28,617 bases of DNA from IMG/VR virus record IMGVR_UViG_3300009169_000075, positions 1 through 28,617 of that record, one strand, 5' to 3'. Of the stretch, positions 6,318 through 14,608 are shown one piece after another. Both the position numbers and the translations under genes were made by a program. Every line of letters starts with the position of its first letter. The stretch's first letter is position 1. The DNA is from a virus. Below the pieces are notes generated by a model. The model was not told where the DNA came from, made no database searches, and saw nothing but the letters and a program-made list of their open reading frames with translations.

Positions 6318-8569
6318 GCAACATGTTCTTGAACATCGTCAGCACCTTCAAGGGCGATGGTATCAAGCAAGCCACAAGTCAATTAGGTGCTTTTAGTGGC
6401 AAGATGGGTGGCCTTGGCTCAGTTCTTGGCAAGGTGGGTACGGCCCTAGCCGCTTTCGGCGTTACAGCTAAAGCTATCTCTTTTACGCGAGAGTCAATTA
6501 CAGCCGCTCGTGACTTAGAGCGAAACCTCTATGGTGTTGAAACTATTTTTGGCAGTCTAGCCCCGAAGATGGTTCAGTTCACCAAAGACGCTGAGGAAAT
6601 GGGTCTTAGCCAATCTAAGGCTGCCAAGGCAACAACATTTATCGGTTCGGTTCTAAAACAATCTGGCTTTGCCATGAGCGATGTTGCAGTAGAGACACAA
6701 AAGCTTGTTGGGCTAGCTACTGACCTTTCTATCCTCTATGGCTACGATGTCCAAGAAGCCTTGCTTGGTATGACTGCTTTGTTCCGAGGTGAGTACGACC
6801 CGATTGAGAAGTTCGGTGTCGCTATGAAGCAAAACGAGATTAACTCGGAGCTTGCTGCCAGAGGACTAAACAATCTTGAGGGTGCTGCCAGAAGAAACGC
6901 CGAGCAGGTTATCCGAATGGAACTCTTGTATGAAAGAGCTGGCGATGCGATAGGAACATTTGCTGGTCAAAGCGGAACTCTATTTACCGAGCAGAAAAAA
7001 CTCGGTGCTACTTTTGAAAACTTCCAAGCAAGCCTAGGTGAAGCTGTTATACCAGCAGTTACACAGCTCAATGTACTTTTCAGAGAGCTTCTAAGCGACA
7101 TAGGCCCAGGCATGCAGTCAGCCTTTGCTTTCTTGGCAGAAGTTTTGTCGGGCGTTGTTGGGCTAATACAACAGGCGATGGACCCAACCAGCGACCTTGG
7201 GGAAAGCGTTGCAGCGTTAGGGATTCAGTTTGAGTCGTTGTTTAAAACAATCTTTGGTCAAGAGGCAACAATAGGCACTGTCTTTGAAATTGCTGGTGTA
7301 GCCCTAGGTATGTTTGTAGACCTTATGCACGACTTACTAAGAATTGTTCAAAATACAATAATTGGTTTTCAGGTTATGGGCGAACAGATTGGACTATTGC
7401 TTAGTGGCAAGTTTGCAGAATGGGCTGCTTTTGATGCCGCAGGAGAAATCCGTAAGCGTATTGACCTAAAAGACACTATTCAAGCCAACGAACTTGCTGT
7501 GAAGCAATACATTGCTGAATGGGACAAGGCACGAGAGCTAAAACTTAGTGGACACATTGGCTCAATCAACCTAACAGCAGACGCTTGGGAAAGAGCCAAC
7601 AGAGCAGCATCGCTTTACTCAAGACCAAAGGGTTTGCCAGCCTCAGCAGACGCTATCGAAAGATGGCTAGCTGTTGTTGCTCCACAAACAGAAGCCGTTG
7701 CAACATCTATTGATTCAATCGTAAGCGCTGCCACAGGCGGTTCAACAGAGGGAACAACGACACCAGCAGCGGAAACGGGTCCAACTGGATTACAAGCCTG
7801 GCTAGCTTCGGCTGCCGCAGACGCAGAAAAAGCTAAAAAGAGAATAGCTCTTATAGGTGCTGGTTTATCTGAAGCCGTTGCCGATTCCATTTTGTCTTCA
7901 ACAGACCCAATCAACGCGGCAAACGAAGCCCTTACGCTGATTGCCAGTGGTGGTACAGCGGCAATTAGAAAGCTTACTCGTGCGTTTAATAGCTCTGCTG
8001 AAGGTCAGCGTCTAGCAGCGGAAAGAGCTGAAGAAGCAAGAAGAAAAGAAAAAGAAACTCTTGAAAAACGAAAAGCAGCACTAGAAGCTTTCCAGCAATC
8101 AGTCAAAGATGTATTTGCTGGCATAAAAGATTCAATTATGTCTGCCTTTACCTTGCCTGACCTTGGAAACTCGGTCAACTCAATTACTAAGAACATACAA
8201 AGACTTCTAGCCAAGACTAGGGCTTTCGCTGCAAACATTAGCCAACTTAGTGCGCTTGGTCTAAACTCCAACCTTTTACAGCAGGTAATTCAGGCGGGAC
8301 CAGTCGCGGGTTCACAGCTAGCCGCTGCCCTTGTTGCTGGTGGAAGTAGCTTTATTGGTCAAATTAACACTTCTTTTGGGGAATTTGGTAATCTAGCTTC
8401 TACTATTGCAGGAGTCGGCACACAAGCCGCTTTTGCTAACCCTCAGACAGTCAACAATTACAGTGTTGAAGTAACTGGCGGTTTGGCTACTAGCGCAGAT
8501 GTGGGTCAAGCAGTTGTCAATGCAATTAGAAACTATGAACGCCAATCGGGTTCAGGTTGGAGGGCTTAA
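6314..8569 (+). CDS. Tape measure protein
   Basis: A 751-residue protein and the longest gene in the window. It sets tail length and is threaded through the tube. The N-terminal third shows the TP901/TMP pattern: ITAARDLERNLYGVETIFGS (about 74-93), then FTKDAEEMGLSQSKAAKATTF and DLSILYGYDVQEALLGMTALFRGE. Hydrophobic helices follow in the middle (for example VFEIAGVALGMFVDLMHDLL), with a Glu/Lys/Arg coiled coil near 570-600 (AERAEEARRKEKETLEKRKAALEAF). Using the common rule of about 0.15 nm per residue, a tail of about 110 nm is implied. ATG 6314 overlaps the previous stop. No lysozyme or peptidase domain is apparent. Confidence 0.9.
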   Translation: MSNMFLNIVSTFKGDGIKQATSQLGAFSGKMGGLGSVLGKVGTALAAFGVTAKAISFTRESITAARDLERNLYGVETIFGSLAPKMVQFTKDAEEMGLSQSKAAKATTFIGSVLKQSGFAMSDVAVETQKLVGLATDLSILYGYDVQEALLGMTALFRGEYDPIEKFGVAMKQNEINSELAARGLNNLEGAARRNAEQVIRMELLYERAGDAIGTFAGQSGTLFTEQKKLGATFENFQASLGEAVIPAVTQLNVLFRELLSDIGPGMQSAFAFLAEVLSGVVGLIQQAMDPTSDLGESVAALGIQFESLFKTIFGQEATIGTVFEIAGVALGMFVDLMHDLLRIVQNTIIGFQVMGEQIGLLLSGKFAEWAAFDAAGEIRKRIDLKDTIQANELAVKQYIAEWDKARELKLSGHIGSINLTADAWERANRAASLYSRPKGLPASADAIERWLAVVAPQTEAVATSIDSIVSAATGGSTEGTTTPAAETGPTGLQAWLASAAADAEKAKKRIALIGAGLSEAVADSILSSTDPINAANEALTLIASGGTAAIRKLTRAFNSSAEGQRLAAERAEEARRKEKETLEKRKAALEAFQQSVKDVFAGIKDSIMSAFTLPDLGNSVNSITKNIQRLLAKTRAFAANISQLSALGLNSNLLQQVIQAGPVAGSQLAAALVAGGSSFIGQINTSFGEFGNLASTIAGVGTQAAFANPQTVNNYSVEVTGGLATSADVGQAVVNAIRNYERQSGSGWRA

Positions 8570-9757
8570 TTGTCAGTAAGAGTAGAGTTCGGTTTTGCAC
8601 CTTCAGGTGAGCCTGTCGAGTATAACGACATAACTGACGATGTAATCAGCGTTTCTGTAAACCGAGGCAAAGACCCTGAAGCGGAAACTTTCAATGCTGC
8701 TTCGTGTTCTGTGCAGCTAAATAACCAAACTCGTAACTACGACCCCGACTACGGACCTAGCCCCTACCAGGGATTAATAGTGCCAACAGGTTCGTTAAGG
8801 ATTTACTCAAATGACCAGATTGTTTTTACAGGTCTTATCACAGACTGGAACTTTACCTATTCACCTAGTGGTGATTCGGTTGCAGAGATTGTGGCGACTG
8901 ATGCTTTTTGGAACCTTAGCAATCAGGCTTTGACAGAGTTCTTTCCTGGACAAAACCTTAGTAGCGCTAGACTTACAACAGTTCTTGCAAGACCAGAACT
9001 CGGTGGAACGGCAGTATGGCCATCAACCATGCGAAAAATCTCTACTGGTGTGGCAATTTTAGGCGATTACGATGTTCCAGAAGGAACTAACGCCCTAAGT
9101 TACCTTCAAGAGATTGAAAAAGCCGAGTCTGGCAGATTGTTTATTGATAAAGAGGGTCGCATAGTCTTTAGGTCAAGAAACAACGACCTTCAAAATGCAA
9201 CCTATCAATACACAAGAACAAACCTGTCTGCAAACCCAAGCTTTGAAGTCAATCTGCGTAACTGGACAGTTGCTAGTTTTACAACACTTACAAAATCAAC
9301 AGCACAAGCCTACATAGGAACTGCAAGCGGGCTTTTAACTCGTACTGACTCAAGACCTGTAATAGTAAGTCAGCTTTTTAGTAGCAAGCCTTTTGCTGAT
9401 TACACTGGTTCTGTTTATGTAAGAGCGCAGTCTGGAACAGTAGATGTTGCTTTGACTGGTCTTAGTTCAGCAGACGGCAGCTTTTTTACAAGAGTCAGTT
9501 CTGTAAGTGCAGCAATCGCTGATACTGGCTGGACTCGCATGAGTACCACCTTCAGCCCAAACAGTATATTTTCTGCCATTGAAATTTCAGCACCAAACGC
9601 TATTTTCCTGGATGCTGTGCTAATCGAAGAAACACCACTACTTGATGCTTATTTTGATGGAAGCAACGACCCAGTTTACAATTCAACTGACCCCGAAGCA
9701 CCTGATTATCAACCTGAAAGAGCCTTTGAAACCTACGACACGAGTTGGAACCTATAA
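8570..9757 (+). CDS. Tail hub / minor tail protein, N-terminal part, with CBM-like domain
   Basis: A 395-residue protein starting at TTG 8570 immediately after the tape measure stop, with a GGAGGG ribosome site. Residues 1-205 look like the N-terminal half of a siphoviral tail hub (SVRVEFGFAPSGEPVEYNDITDD, then SLRIYSNDQIVFTGLITDW and SGRLFIDKEGRIVFRSR). From about 215 it changes into a carbohydrate-binding jelly-roll pattern (TRTNLSANPSFEVNLRNWT, SGLLTRTD, GSVYVRAQ, GWTRMSTTF, ending IFLDAVLIEE and DAYFDGS) as seen in CBM4/9-like tail modules. The hub fold stops at about 205 and seems to resume in the next gene. It probably forms the tail tip and contacts cell-wall sugars. Confidence 0.75.
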   Translation: MSVRVEFGFAPSGEPVEYNDITDDVISVSVNRGKDPEAETFNAASCSVQLNNQTRNYDPDYGPSPYQGLIVPTGSLRIYSNDQIVFTGLITDWNFTYSPSGDSVAEIVATDAFWNLSNQALTEFFPGQNLSSARLTTVLARPELGGTAVWPSTMRKISTGVAILGDYDVPEGTNALSYLQEIEKAESGRLFIDKEGRIVFRSRNNDLQNATYQYTRTNLSANPSFEVNLRNWTVASFTTLTKSTAQAYIGTASGLLTRTDSRPVIVSQLFSSKPFADYTGSVYVRAQSGTVDVALTGLSSADGSFFTRVSSVSAAIADTGWTRMSTTFSPNSIFSAIEISAPNAIFLDAVLIEETPLLDAYFDGSNDPVYNSTDPEAPDYQPERAFETYDTSWNL

Positions 9758-11194
9758 ATGACTTTTGCAACCTTTAGTAGCCCAGCACCGACTACCTCGG
9801 CAACTGGCAATTTTGCTCAAAAAATAGCGGAACGGATTATTTTTCCACAGATTAGTGGAAGGGATGCCCCAGGTAAAACTGGCGTGTTTGCTCAACCCGC
9901 ACTGATTAAGCAACTTGGTATCTCTGTGGGTAAAGAAGTAACAAGCCCTGACAAAATTATATTCTTTGTCGCTGATAGCAACGGCTTTATTAATTTAGAC
10001 TTTGCAGGAGATGTGTCAGTTCCAGACAACACAACATCAATAAAAGTGTCAACGCTTAATCAACCAAAGCCCGTTTTTTCAGGTCGTGACTATTGGATTG
10101 GTTTTTTTGGCGCACTTCCTGCCAATCCCTTAAATGGTTCTACTTCTTTTCTTTGGGGACTCGTTGGTGGTACTCCAACCGCAAGACTTGACCAAACAAG
10201 TTTTAAAACTAGAGCTTTCTTTAACATTAAAAGTTCGCTCTCTGCTGGGCCAGGTTCTCTTAGCTATCAACTTTATTACAATGTTCTTCCAACACAACCG
10301 TTAAACCTAAACGCTGTTGTTTCTGGACCTTCCGATTTAGATGTCTCTCTAAGCTGGGATGCGGTTGCCTCAGATGGCGGCGAAGCGGTCACTGGATACA
10401 GGCTTCAATTTTCCACAGATAATGTCACTTGGTCAAACCTCAGTGCAAACACAGGAACTACGACTAGAAGCTATGTGGTTAACAACCTAATCCCTGGAAC
10501 TACCTACTACTTTAGGGTTGCCGCAATAAATTTAGTTGCTACTCTTTCAGGAAGCGACTACTCTGGACCATATTCTGAGGTTGCTACTGTTACTATTCCA
10601 GGTGCAACTGCTGGTAATGCTCAATCGGTTGTAACGGTTACAGTAACCAACCCAGAGCCTAACCCAGTGCGTTTTAGTGACTTTGGAGATGGTATTCCAT
10701 TTAAGAACATAGATGTCCAGTATGGCTCAGAGTTTTTATACAACGAAATCCAAGCGACAACACAGGATAGTTTTGCTGAAACTCAAATACTGGAAGCCCC
10801 TGGGTCTAAGGCACTTTACGGAACTAGAACATACGCACTGACATCCCTATTAAGTGCTACTGACGAAGAAGCTCGCTCGGTTGCGAGAGATTACCTGACC
10901 TATTACTTCCAGCCACAAAACAGAGTTCAGGGCATTGTTGTTGACTTGTTTACTTTGCCAATAGAAGAACAAGTAAGGGTTTTAGGGTTAGAAATTGACG
11001 ACTACATAACCGTAAGTTTCACACCCAACGGCATTGGTGAGCCTAAAAGCGTGGATGGTTTAGTAACTGGTATTTCACACAGAATCTCAATTACTAGCCA
11101 TGAGGTAGAATTAAGACTTAGAAACCAGCCTTTGCTATTTACCCTAGACAGCAATAGCAAGGGTATCCTAAATGTCAACCTACTAGGACCATAG
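9758..11194 (+). CDS. Minor tail protein: FnIII domain plus C-terminal part of tail hub
   Basis: A 478-residue protein whose ATG follows the previous stop with no gap. Residues 1-175 form a beta-rich jelly-roll-like domain of unknown type. Residues 178-282 are a fibronectin type III domain (PTQPLNLNAVVSGPSDLDVS, SLSWDAVASDGGEAVTGYRL, LIPGTTYYFRVAAIN). From about 303 the sequence VRFSDFGDGIPFKNIDVQYG, SEFLYNEI, then ALTSLLSATDEEARSVARDY and ISITSHEVELRLRN matches the C-terminal half of hub proteins that usually follow the GRIVFRSRN strand directly; here that strand is in the preceding gene. The two chains probably assemble into one hub. FnIII domains are common surface-attachment modules in tail proteins. 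Confidence 0.75.
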   Translation: MTFATFSSPAPTTSATGNFAQKIAERIIFPQISGRDAPGKTGVFAQPALIKQLGISVGKEVTSPDKIIFFVADSNGFINLDFAGDVSVPDNTTSIKVSTLNQPKPVFSGRDYWIGFFGALPANPLNGSTSFLWGLVGGTPTARLDQTSFKTRAFFNIKSSLSAGPGSLSYQLYYNVLPTQPLNLNAVVSGPSDLDVSLSWDAVASDGGEAVTGYRLQFSTDNVTWSNLSANTGTTTRSYVVNNLIPGTTYYFRVAAINLVATLSGSDYSGPYSEVATVTIPGATAGNAQSVVTVTVTNPEPNPVRFSDFGDGIPFKNIDVQYGSEFLYNEIQATTQDSFAETQILEAPGSKALYGTRTYALTSLLSATDEEARSVARDYLTYYFQPQNRVQGIVVDLFTLPIEEQVRVLGLEIDDYITVSFTPNGIGEPKSVDGLVTGISHRISITSHEVELRLRNQPLLFTLDSNSKGILNVNLLGP

Positions 11195-11203
11195 AAGGAA
11201 ATT

Positions 11204-11887
11204 GTGCCAAGAAAAGAATTTGTAGCATTTAATAGACTGGATGCCTCTGATGTAAACACATATCTTATGGACCAGTCTGTCATGACCTTTGGCGGGACAG
11301 CAGCTAGAGCGTCTGCTATTACTACCCCTGTAACTGGTATGTATACACATCTGACAGATTCTCCACCTCGTTTAGAGTTTTGGAATGGAACAGCTTGGCG
11401 TTCGCCATTTGGTCAAACTCTCGTGTCATCCTCAACCTTTTCAGCAGTAACTCAGATTCTTCTTGATAACATTTTTACCTCAGAATTTGACAACTACAAA
11501 ATTGTTGGTTCAATTTCTGGTACTGCTACAACTGGTGTGAACTGGCAGCTAAGAAGCGGTGGAATAAACCTTACTACCAACACCTACTTAGGTGTTGTGC
11601 TTAATGGTTACAACACAGCATCTTCAACGCAAGTTACCGCACAAGGTAATGGAGATTTTGGACTTGTAAGAAATTCAACTAGAAGGGCTATTTTTGAGGT
11701 AACGCTGACAAACCCTGCCAATACTTTTGAAACTATGGCAATATCAAATGTTTATGACCCTAGTGCCAACGGATTGGCTTATTGTAATTTTCAAAATACA
11801 AGCACTCTGGCTTATGATGGAATTAGAATTTTTGCTGCCAGCGGAACATTTACTGGAAAATTTGAAGTATATGGATTGAGGAAGTAA
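11204..11887 (+). CDS. Minor tail / receptor-binding fibre-like protein
   Basis: A 227-residue protein starting at GTG 11204 after GAAGGA. The N-terminus (PRKEFVAFNRLDASDVNTYLMDQSVMTFGGTAARASAI) and the LTDSPPRLEFWNGTAWRS segment are typical of the small attachment part of actinophage tail proteins. The second half (DNYKIVGSISGTATTGVNWQ, LRSGGINL, ending GIRIFAASGTFTGKFEVYGL) looks like an all-beta receptor-binding head domain. It would sit at the tail tip and contact the host surface. It is preceded by the hub proteins and overlaps the next gene by one base (TAATG). The receptor cannot be predicted. Confidence 0.68.
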   Translation: MPRKEFVAFNRLDASDVNTYLMDQSVMTFGGTAARASAITTPVTGMYTHLTDSPPRLEFWNGTAWRSPFGQTLVSSSTFSAVTQILLDNIFTSEFDNYKIVGSISGTATTGVNWQLRSGGINLTTNTYLGVVLNGYNTASSTQVTAQGNGDFGLVRNSTRRAIFEVTLTNPANTFETMAISNVYDPSANGLAYCNFQNTSTLAYDGIRIFAASGTFTGKFEVYGLRK

Positions 11888-12102
11888 TGCAAGACACTCC
11901 AACAACCCTAGTTTTTGACGCATCTACAAATACAGAAACCATAAGAAACCTAAGTGCCGAGGAAATAGCGGAAATTGAACAAGTCAAAGAAATCTTTGAA
12001 GCTAGACAAATAGAGTTAGAAGCAAAACAAGCAGCTCGTGAATCTGCCCTTGCCAAACTAGCTGCCCTTGGTCTTACAGAAGCGGAAATAGCGGCACTAT
12101 AA
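11887..12102 (+). CDS. Small tail-associated protein, helical C-terminus
   Basis: A 71-residue protein coupled to the fibre gene by a TAATG overlap. It has a short beta start (PTTLVFDASTNTETIRNLSA), then a long Glu/Ala helix with EEIAEIEQVKEIFEARQIEL and the end ALAKLAALGLTEAEIAAL. Small proteins with that closing phrase are common directly after tail fibre genes in phages of both Gram-positive and Gram-negative hosts and are thought to help fibre assembly or act as a minor tail component. No enzymatic motif is present. The gene call is firm; the role is inferred from position. Confidence 0.65.
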   Translation: MQDTPTTLVFDASTNTETIRNLSAEEIAEIEQVKEIFEARQIELEAKQAARESALAKLAALGLTEAEIAAL

Positions 12103-12103
12103 A

Positions 12104-12349
12104 ATGGCCGAGGAAACAACAACTGTTCGCATAACGCAAGTTGACATCTACAAGAAGCAACTTGAGCATGGCGAGATTCTTGTCAAGGTTCTTCAAAAGC
12201 TAGACCACTTAGACGATGTACCTGAGCGGATTAGAGAAGTAGAGCTTACCCTTGCCAGACTTGCTTGGATAGAGCGCATTGCTTACGCGGGACTTACAGG
12301 CTCAGCAATCGCCATCATTGGTTTACTAATAAACACGATAGGAAAATAA
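12104..12349 (+). CDS. Holin-like single-span membrane protein
   Basis: An 81-residue protein. Residues 1-57 are a charged helical region (ITQVDIYKKQLEHGEILVKV, DDVPERIREVELTLARLAWI). A single hydrophobic segment closes the chain (AYAGLTGSAIAIIGLLINTI, about 60-79), ending GK. It resembles the small one-span proteins that precede actinophage endolysins and may act as a holin or holin regulator. The start is ATG 12104, one base after the previous stop, and the stop overlaps the endolysin start (TAATG). Two further small membrane proteins lie after the lysin, so which of them makes the pore is open. Confidence 0.6.
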   Translation: MAEETTTVRITQVDIYKKQLEHGEILVKVLQKLDHLDDVPERIREVELTLARLAWIERIAYAGLTGSAIAIIGLLINTIGK

Positions 12350-13026
12350 TGTCAGCATGGATTCGTTCGGTTGAGGGCAAGATTACTCACGACTTTCAAA
12401 GACACATTACAAGGACGCCAGCATCAAAGAACCCTGGAACTGACTACGCCGTTCCAACAGGCACACCAGTCAAGGCTGTTGCCGATGGAACTATCTCTGG
12501 TATTGTGACCACTTTTACTGGCTCTGGTGGCCGCATGATTTTTCAGAGTTTTCCATCAGGTCATAACGCTGACTACCTACACCTTTCACGCATTGATGTT
12601 CAGCCAGGTCAGGCAGTAAAACAGGGTCAGGTTATTGGCCTTTCAGGTGCATCGGGTCTGGGTAAAGAAAACGGCTACGGCCCACACCTACATTTCTCGT
12701 TTAGAGTCGGTGGCAAGTCAACTATGGGCGCTGGCAACCTTGACTACGAAGTATTCCTGACTCAGCAAGGTGGCGCTCCTGCTAAACCTGCCACACCCTC
12801 AAAGCCAACTAAAGCATCTGCTGGAGCTAGGGCTTTCGGCGGTAAAGAACTAAAGCGCGGCGAGCCAGCAAGTCCAGATGTTCTGTACTTACAAAACAAG
12901 CTAGGCGTAAACCCTACTGGCCCATTCGGTCCAAAGACTTACGCTGCTGTTGTTTCGTTTCAAGCTAAACATGGACTAAAGGCTGACGGCATCGTTGGCC
13001 CTCTAACTTGGTCGAAGCTAGGATAG
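12349..13026 (+). CDS. Endolysin: M23 peptidase domain plus PG-binding domain
   Basis: A 225-residue cell-wall lytic protein. Residues 12-140 form an M23 (lysostaphin/LytM) endopeptidase: NPGTDYAVPTGTPVKAVADG (28-47), YLHLSRIDVQPGQAVKQGQV with H78, and GYGPHLHFSF with H113 and H115. Residues about 170-225 are a peptidoglycan-binding domain (SPDVLYLQNKLGVNPTGPFG, TYAAVVSFQAKHGLKADGIV, GPLTWSKLG), joined by a Pro/Lys/Ala linker. The first zinc ligand, normally His in HxGxD, is Asn28 here (N-P-G-T-D32). The frame is open upstream, but ATG 12349 overlaps the preceding stop and starts the domain correctly. No signal peptide is seen, so release should need a holin. Confidence 0.88.
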   Translation: MSAWIRSVEGKITHDFQRHITRTPASKNPGTDYAVPTGTPVKAVADGTISGIVTTFTGSGGRMIFQSFPSGHNADYLHLSRIDVQPGQAVKQGQVIGLSGASGLGKENGYGPHLHFSFRVGGKSTMGAGNLDYEVFLTQQGGAPAKPATPSKPTKASAGARAFGGKELKRGEPASPDVLYLQNKLGVNPTGPFGPKTYAAVVSFQAKHGLKADGIVGPLTWSKLG

Positions 13027-13027
13027 C

Positions 13028-13936
13028 TTGCTCAAACAATTAGCTACAACAAAAAGCCTACGGATAATCTCTGTGGGCTTTTTACTTTTCTTTATGGTCT
13101 GGCAACCTTTACCTGCTTACGCTGCACAAGCCTCAGCTATCGTCACTTGTCAAAATTCGGTTGGGGAAACTCAAGAATTTGGAATTGGATGGAACAATGA
13201 AAATAACTACTTCTTGGATAAGGGAAACATTCCCCAGCACTTTTGCGAGGGGGGTTTTGCTGGTGAGTTCACCACTTTTGTTAGCGTGGTATCTTTTGAC
13301 GGCAGTGAGCTGGATTCTGCTTTGCTTTACCATCCTGATTATGTTTCTAGTCCCACTCCAAGCCCTGAAGCTAGTCCTGAACCTTCTCCAGAGATTACGC
13401 CAAGCCCTGAGCCGACAATAGAACCAACACCAGAGTCATCGGTTGAACCTAGCCCAGAACCTTCGGTTGAACCCACACCTGAACCGACTGTCGAGCTAAC
13501 CATAGAACCGAGTCCAACTCCTAGCCCTGAACCTGTGGTTGAAGTTACACCCGCACCAACCGCCCAGCCTAGCCCTGAACCTACTGTTGAGCCTGAACCT
13601 ACGCCTGAGCCAACAGTTGAACCCACGCCAGAGCCACAACCTACTCAAATTAGCCCTGTAAGCCCCGTACAGCCGATTGAGCCTGAAATAAGCCCATCAC
13701 CTACCCCCGCCCCTACAAACACGCCTACGCCCGTTGTAGAGCCTAAACCTCAGCCAAGTTTGTTACAAAGCATCGCAAACCTACCTGCACTTGCGTTGGA
13801 ACAGGTTGCTAAACTTGTAGAGAACCTACGCTCAATCGGCTCAGACCTTACGCCTGAAGTCCGAGAACAAGCCCAGCAGGTCATCGTTGCATCGGTGATT
13901 GTGACTCAAATAGCTATGGTAGGTAGGAAACCTTGA
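13028..13936 (+). CDS. Secreted Pro/Glu/Thr/Ser-repeat protein in lysis module
   Basis: A 302-residue protein starting at TTG 13028. Residues 1-33 form a signal peptide (LRIISVGFLLFFMVWQPLPA, then YAA). A small folded segment with two Cys follows (IVTCQNSVGETQEFGIGWN to PQHFCEGGF). Residues about 105-245 are low-complexity repeats built on SPEP, TPEPTVEP and PSPTPSPEP. A helical end (SLLQSIANLPALALEQVAKL ... REQAQQVIVASVIVTQIAMV) could pack on a membrane. It lies between the endolysin and small membrane proteins, so a lysis or envelope role is plausible: a wall-spanning spacer, loosely like a spanin substitute, or a superinfection factor. No family is recognised. The next gene starts in its last codons (TTGA). 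Confidence 0.6.
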   Translation: MLKQLATTKSLRIISVGFLLFFMVWQPLPAYAAQASAIVTCQNSVGETQEFGIGWNNENNYFLDKGNIPQHFCEGGFAGEFTTFVSVVSFDGSELDSALLYHPDYVSSPTPSPEASPEPSPEITPSPEPTIEPTPESSVEPSPEPSVEPTPEPTVELTIEPSPTPSPEPVVEVTPAPTAQPSPEPTVEPEPTPEPTVEPTPEPQPTQISPVSPVQPIEPEISPSPTPAPTNTPTPVVEPKPQPSLLQSIANLPALALEQVAKLVENLRSIGSDLTPEVREQAQQVIVASVIVTQIAMVGRKP

Positions 13937-14094
13937 AGCAATTTCTAAAAGACCAGATTGAGCAGTCCTGGACTGTTGTTGGTCTGATTATCGCTTGGTT
14001 GGTCCTAGAAGGCACAGCTAAGGATGTTGTCGGTTGGCTTATCTTGGCAGCAATTACTGTCTGGACAATTACTTACCCTTTACGGAAGGACTAA
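13933..14094 (+). CDS. Small two-span membrane protein, candidate holin
   Basis: A 53-residue protein with TTG start overlapping the previous stop (TTGA). The chain is MKQFLKDQIEQSWTVVGLII, then AWLVLEGTAKDVVGWLILAA and ITVWTITYPLRKD. Two hydrophobic segments (about 13-25 and 33-48) are separated by a short charged turn, with a basic C-terminus: the shape of a class II holin. It lies two genes after the endolysin and three bases before another membrane protein. AGGAAA lies four bases upstream of the TTG as ribosome site. No homology is claimed; the reading frame, coupling and topology support it as a real gene. Confidence 0.62.
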   Translation: MKQFLKDQIEQSWTVVGLIIAWLVLEGTAKDVVGWLILAAITVWTITYPLRKD

Positions 14095-14097
14095 CTT

Positions 14098-14343
14098 ATG
14101 TGGTTAGACATTGCTCGCAGAACTCTAGCAGTTATTATTTTGAAGGTCACAGGTATCTTTGTCGGTGGGGCTGTAATCGGTCTTGAGGTTATTCAGGCCG
14201 TTGCTATGGCCGCCTTTGCTGGCATTATTGATGTATCTCAGGAGCTATCTCGCTCTTACCTTGCAGACGGCAAGATTGATGTTGACGAAATCAACAAGAG
14301 CTTCGGTAAAATTGCTGACAACTCAGGACCTAAGAAGCCCTAA
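14098..14343 (+). CDS. Small membrane protein of lysis module
   Basis: An 81-residue protein starting at ATG 14098 with GGAAGGA (14084-14090) upstream. The first part is hydrophobic (TLAVIILKVTGIFVGGAVIG, LEVIQAVAMAAFAGIID), followed by a soluble end (ELSRSYLADGKIDVDEINKSFGKIA) with a D-G-K-I-D-V-D-E-I pattern that looks like half an EF-hand, although only a single loop is present. Proteins of this shape accompany actinophage lysis genes. Its last 14 bases overlap the end of the convergent whiB-like gene. It may be a holin partner; the function is not established. Confidence 0.6.
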   Translation: MWLDIARRTLAVIILKVTGIFVGGAVIGLEVIQAVAMAAFAGIIDVSQELSRSYLADGKIDVDEINKSFGKIADNSGPKKP

Positions 14344-14602
14344 GTTTCTGCCGTTCCTCATAGGTAGTTCCACCCCAAATGCCATGCATCCCTGCTGACA
14401 GGGCATAGTCAAAGCACCTTAGCCTGACTGGGCAATCAGCACATACTTGCTTGGCTACCTCAATCATGGCTTTGCGGGATTCTGCGTCATGCTCGTCTTC
14501 GGGAAAAAACACATCTGGAAGCTCGGCACACTGTACGCCGTCATTGTTTCTTATTGCTTCTTGCAACTCAATGTATTTGCGTTCAATCTGGCGTAATGTC
14601 AT
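14330..14602 (-). CDS. WhiB-family transcription factor
   Basis: A 90-residue protein and the only gene read on the minus strand. It has the four iron-sulfur cysteines of WhiB proteins: C25, C54, C57 and C63 (VQC, then VCADCPVRLRC), followed by the G-I-W-G-G turn (74-78) and a basic end TTYEERQKLRAS. WhiB proteins bind sigma factor region 4 with a 4Fe-4S cluster and redirect transcription; phage copies can reshape host expression. The frame is open further upstream, but ATG 14602 begins at the conserved part and lies six bases after a TATGGT element, suggesting a leaderless transcript. The family is restricted to actinobacteria and their phages, which is the best host clue here. Confidence 0.92.
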   Translation of the reverse strand: MTLRQIERKYIELQEAIRNNDGVQCAELPDVFFPEDEHDAESRKAMIEVAKQVCADCPVRLRCFDYALSAGMHGIWGGTTYEERQKLRAS

Positions 14603-14608
14603 ACCTAG

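Noticed and set aside
12265-12348. Upstream extension of the endolysin
   Set aside because: It would overlap the membrane-protein gene by 84 bases and adds residues that do not fit the peptidase domain; ATG 12349 is coupled to the previous stop.
13339-13626. Minus-strand Gly/Ser-repeat frame
   Set aside because: It is the complement of the Pro/Glu repeat region of the secreted protein; its regular look comes from that repeat.
14183-14398. Alternative frame overlapping the last lysis-module gene
   Set aside because: It is Leu/Pro-rich shadow coding of a convincing membrane protein and runs into the convergent whiB-like gene.
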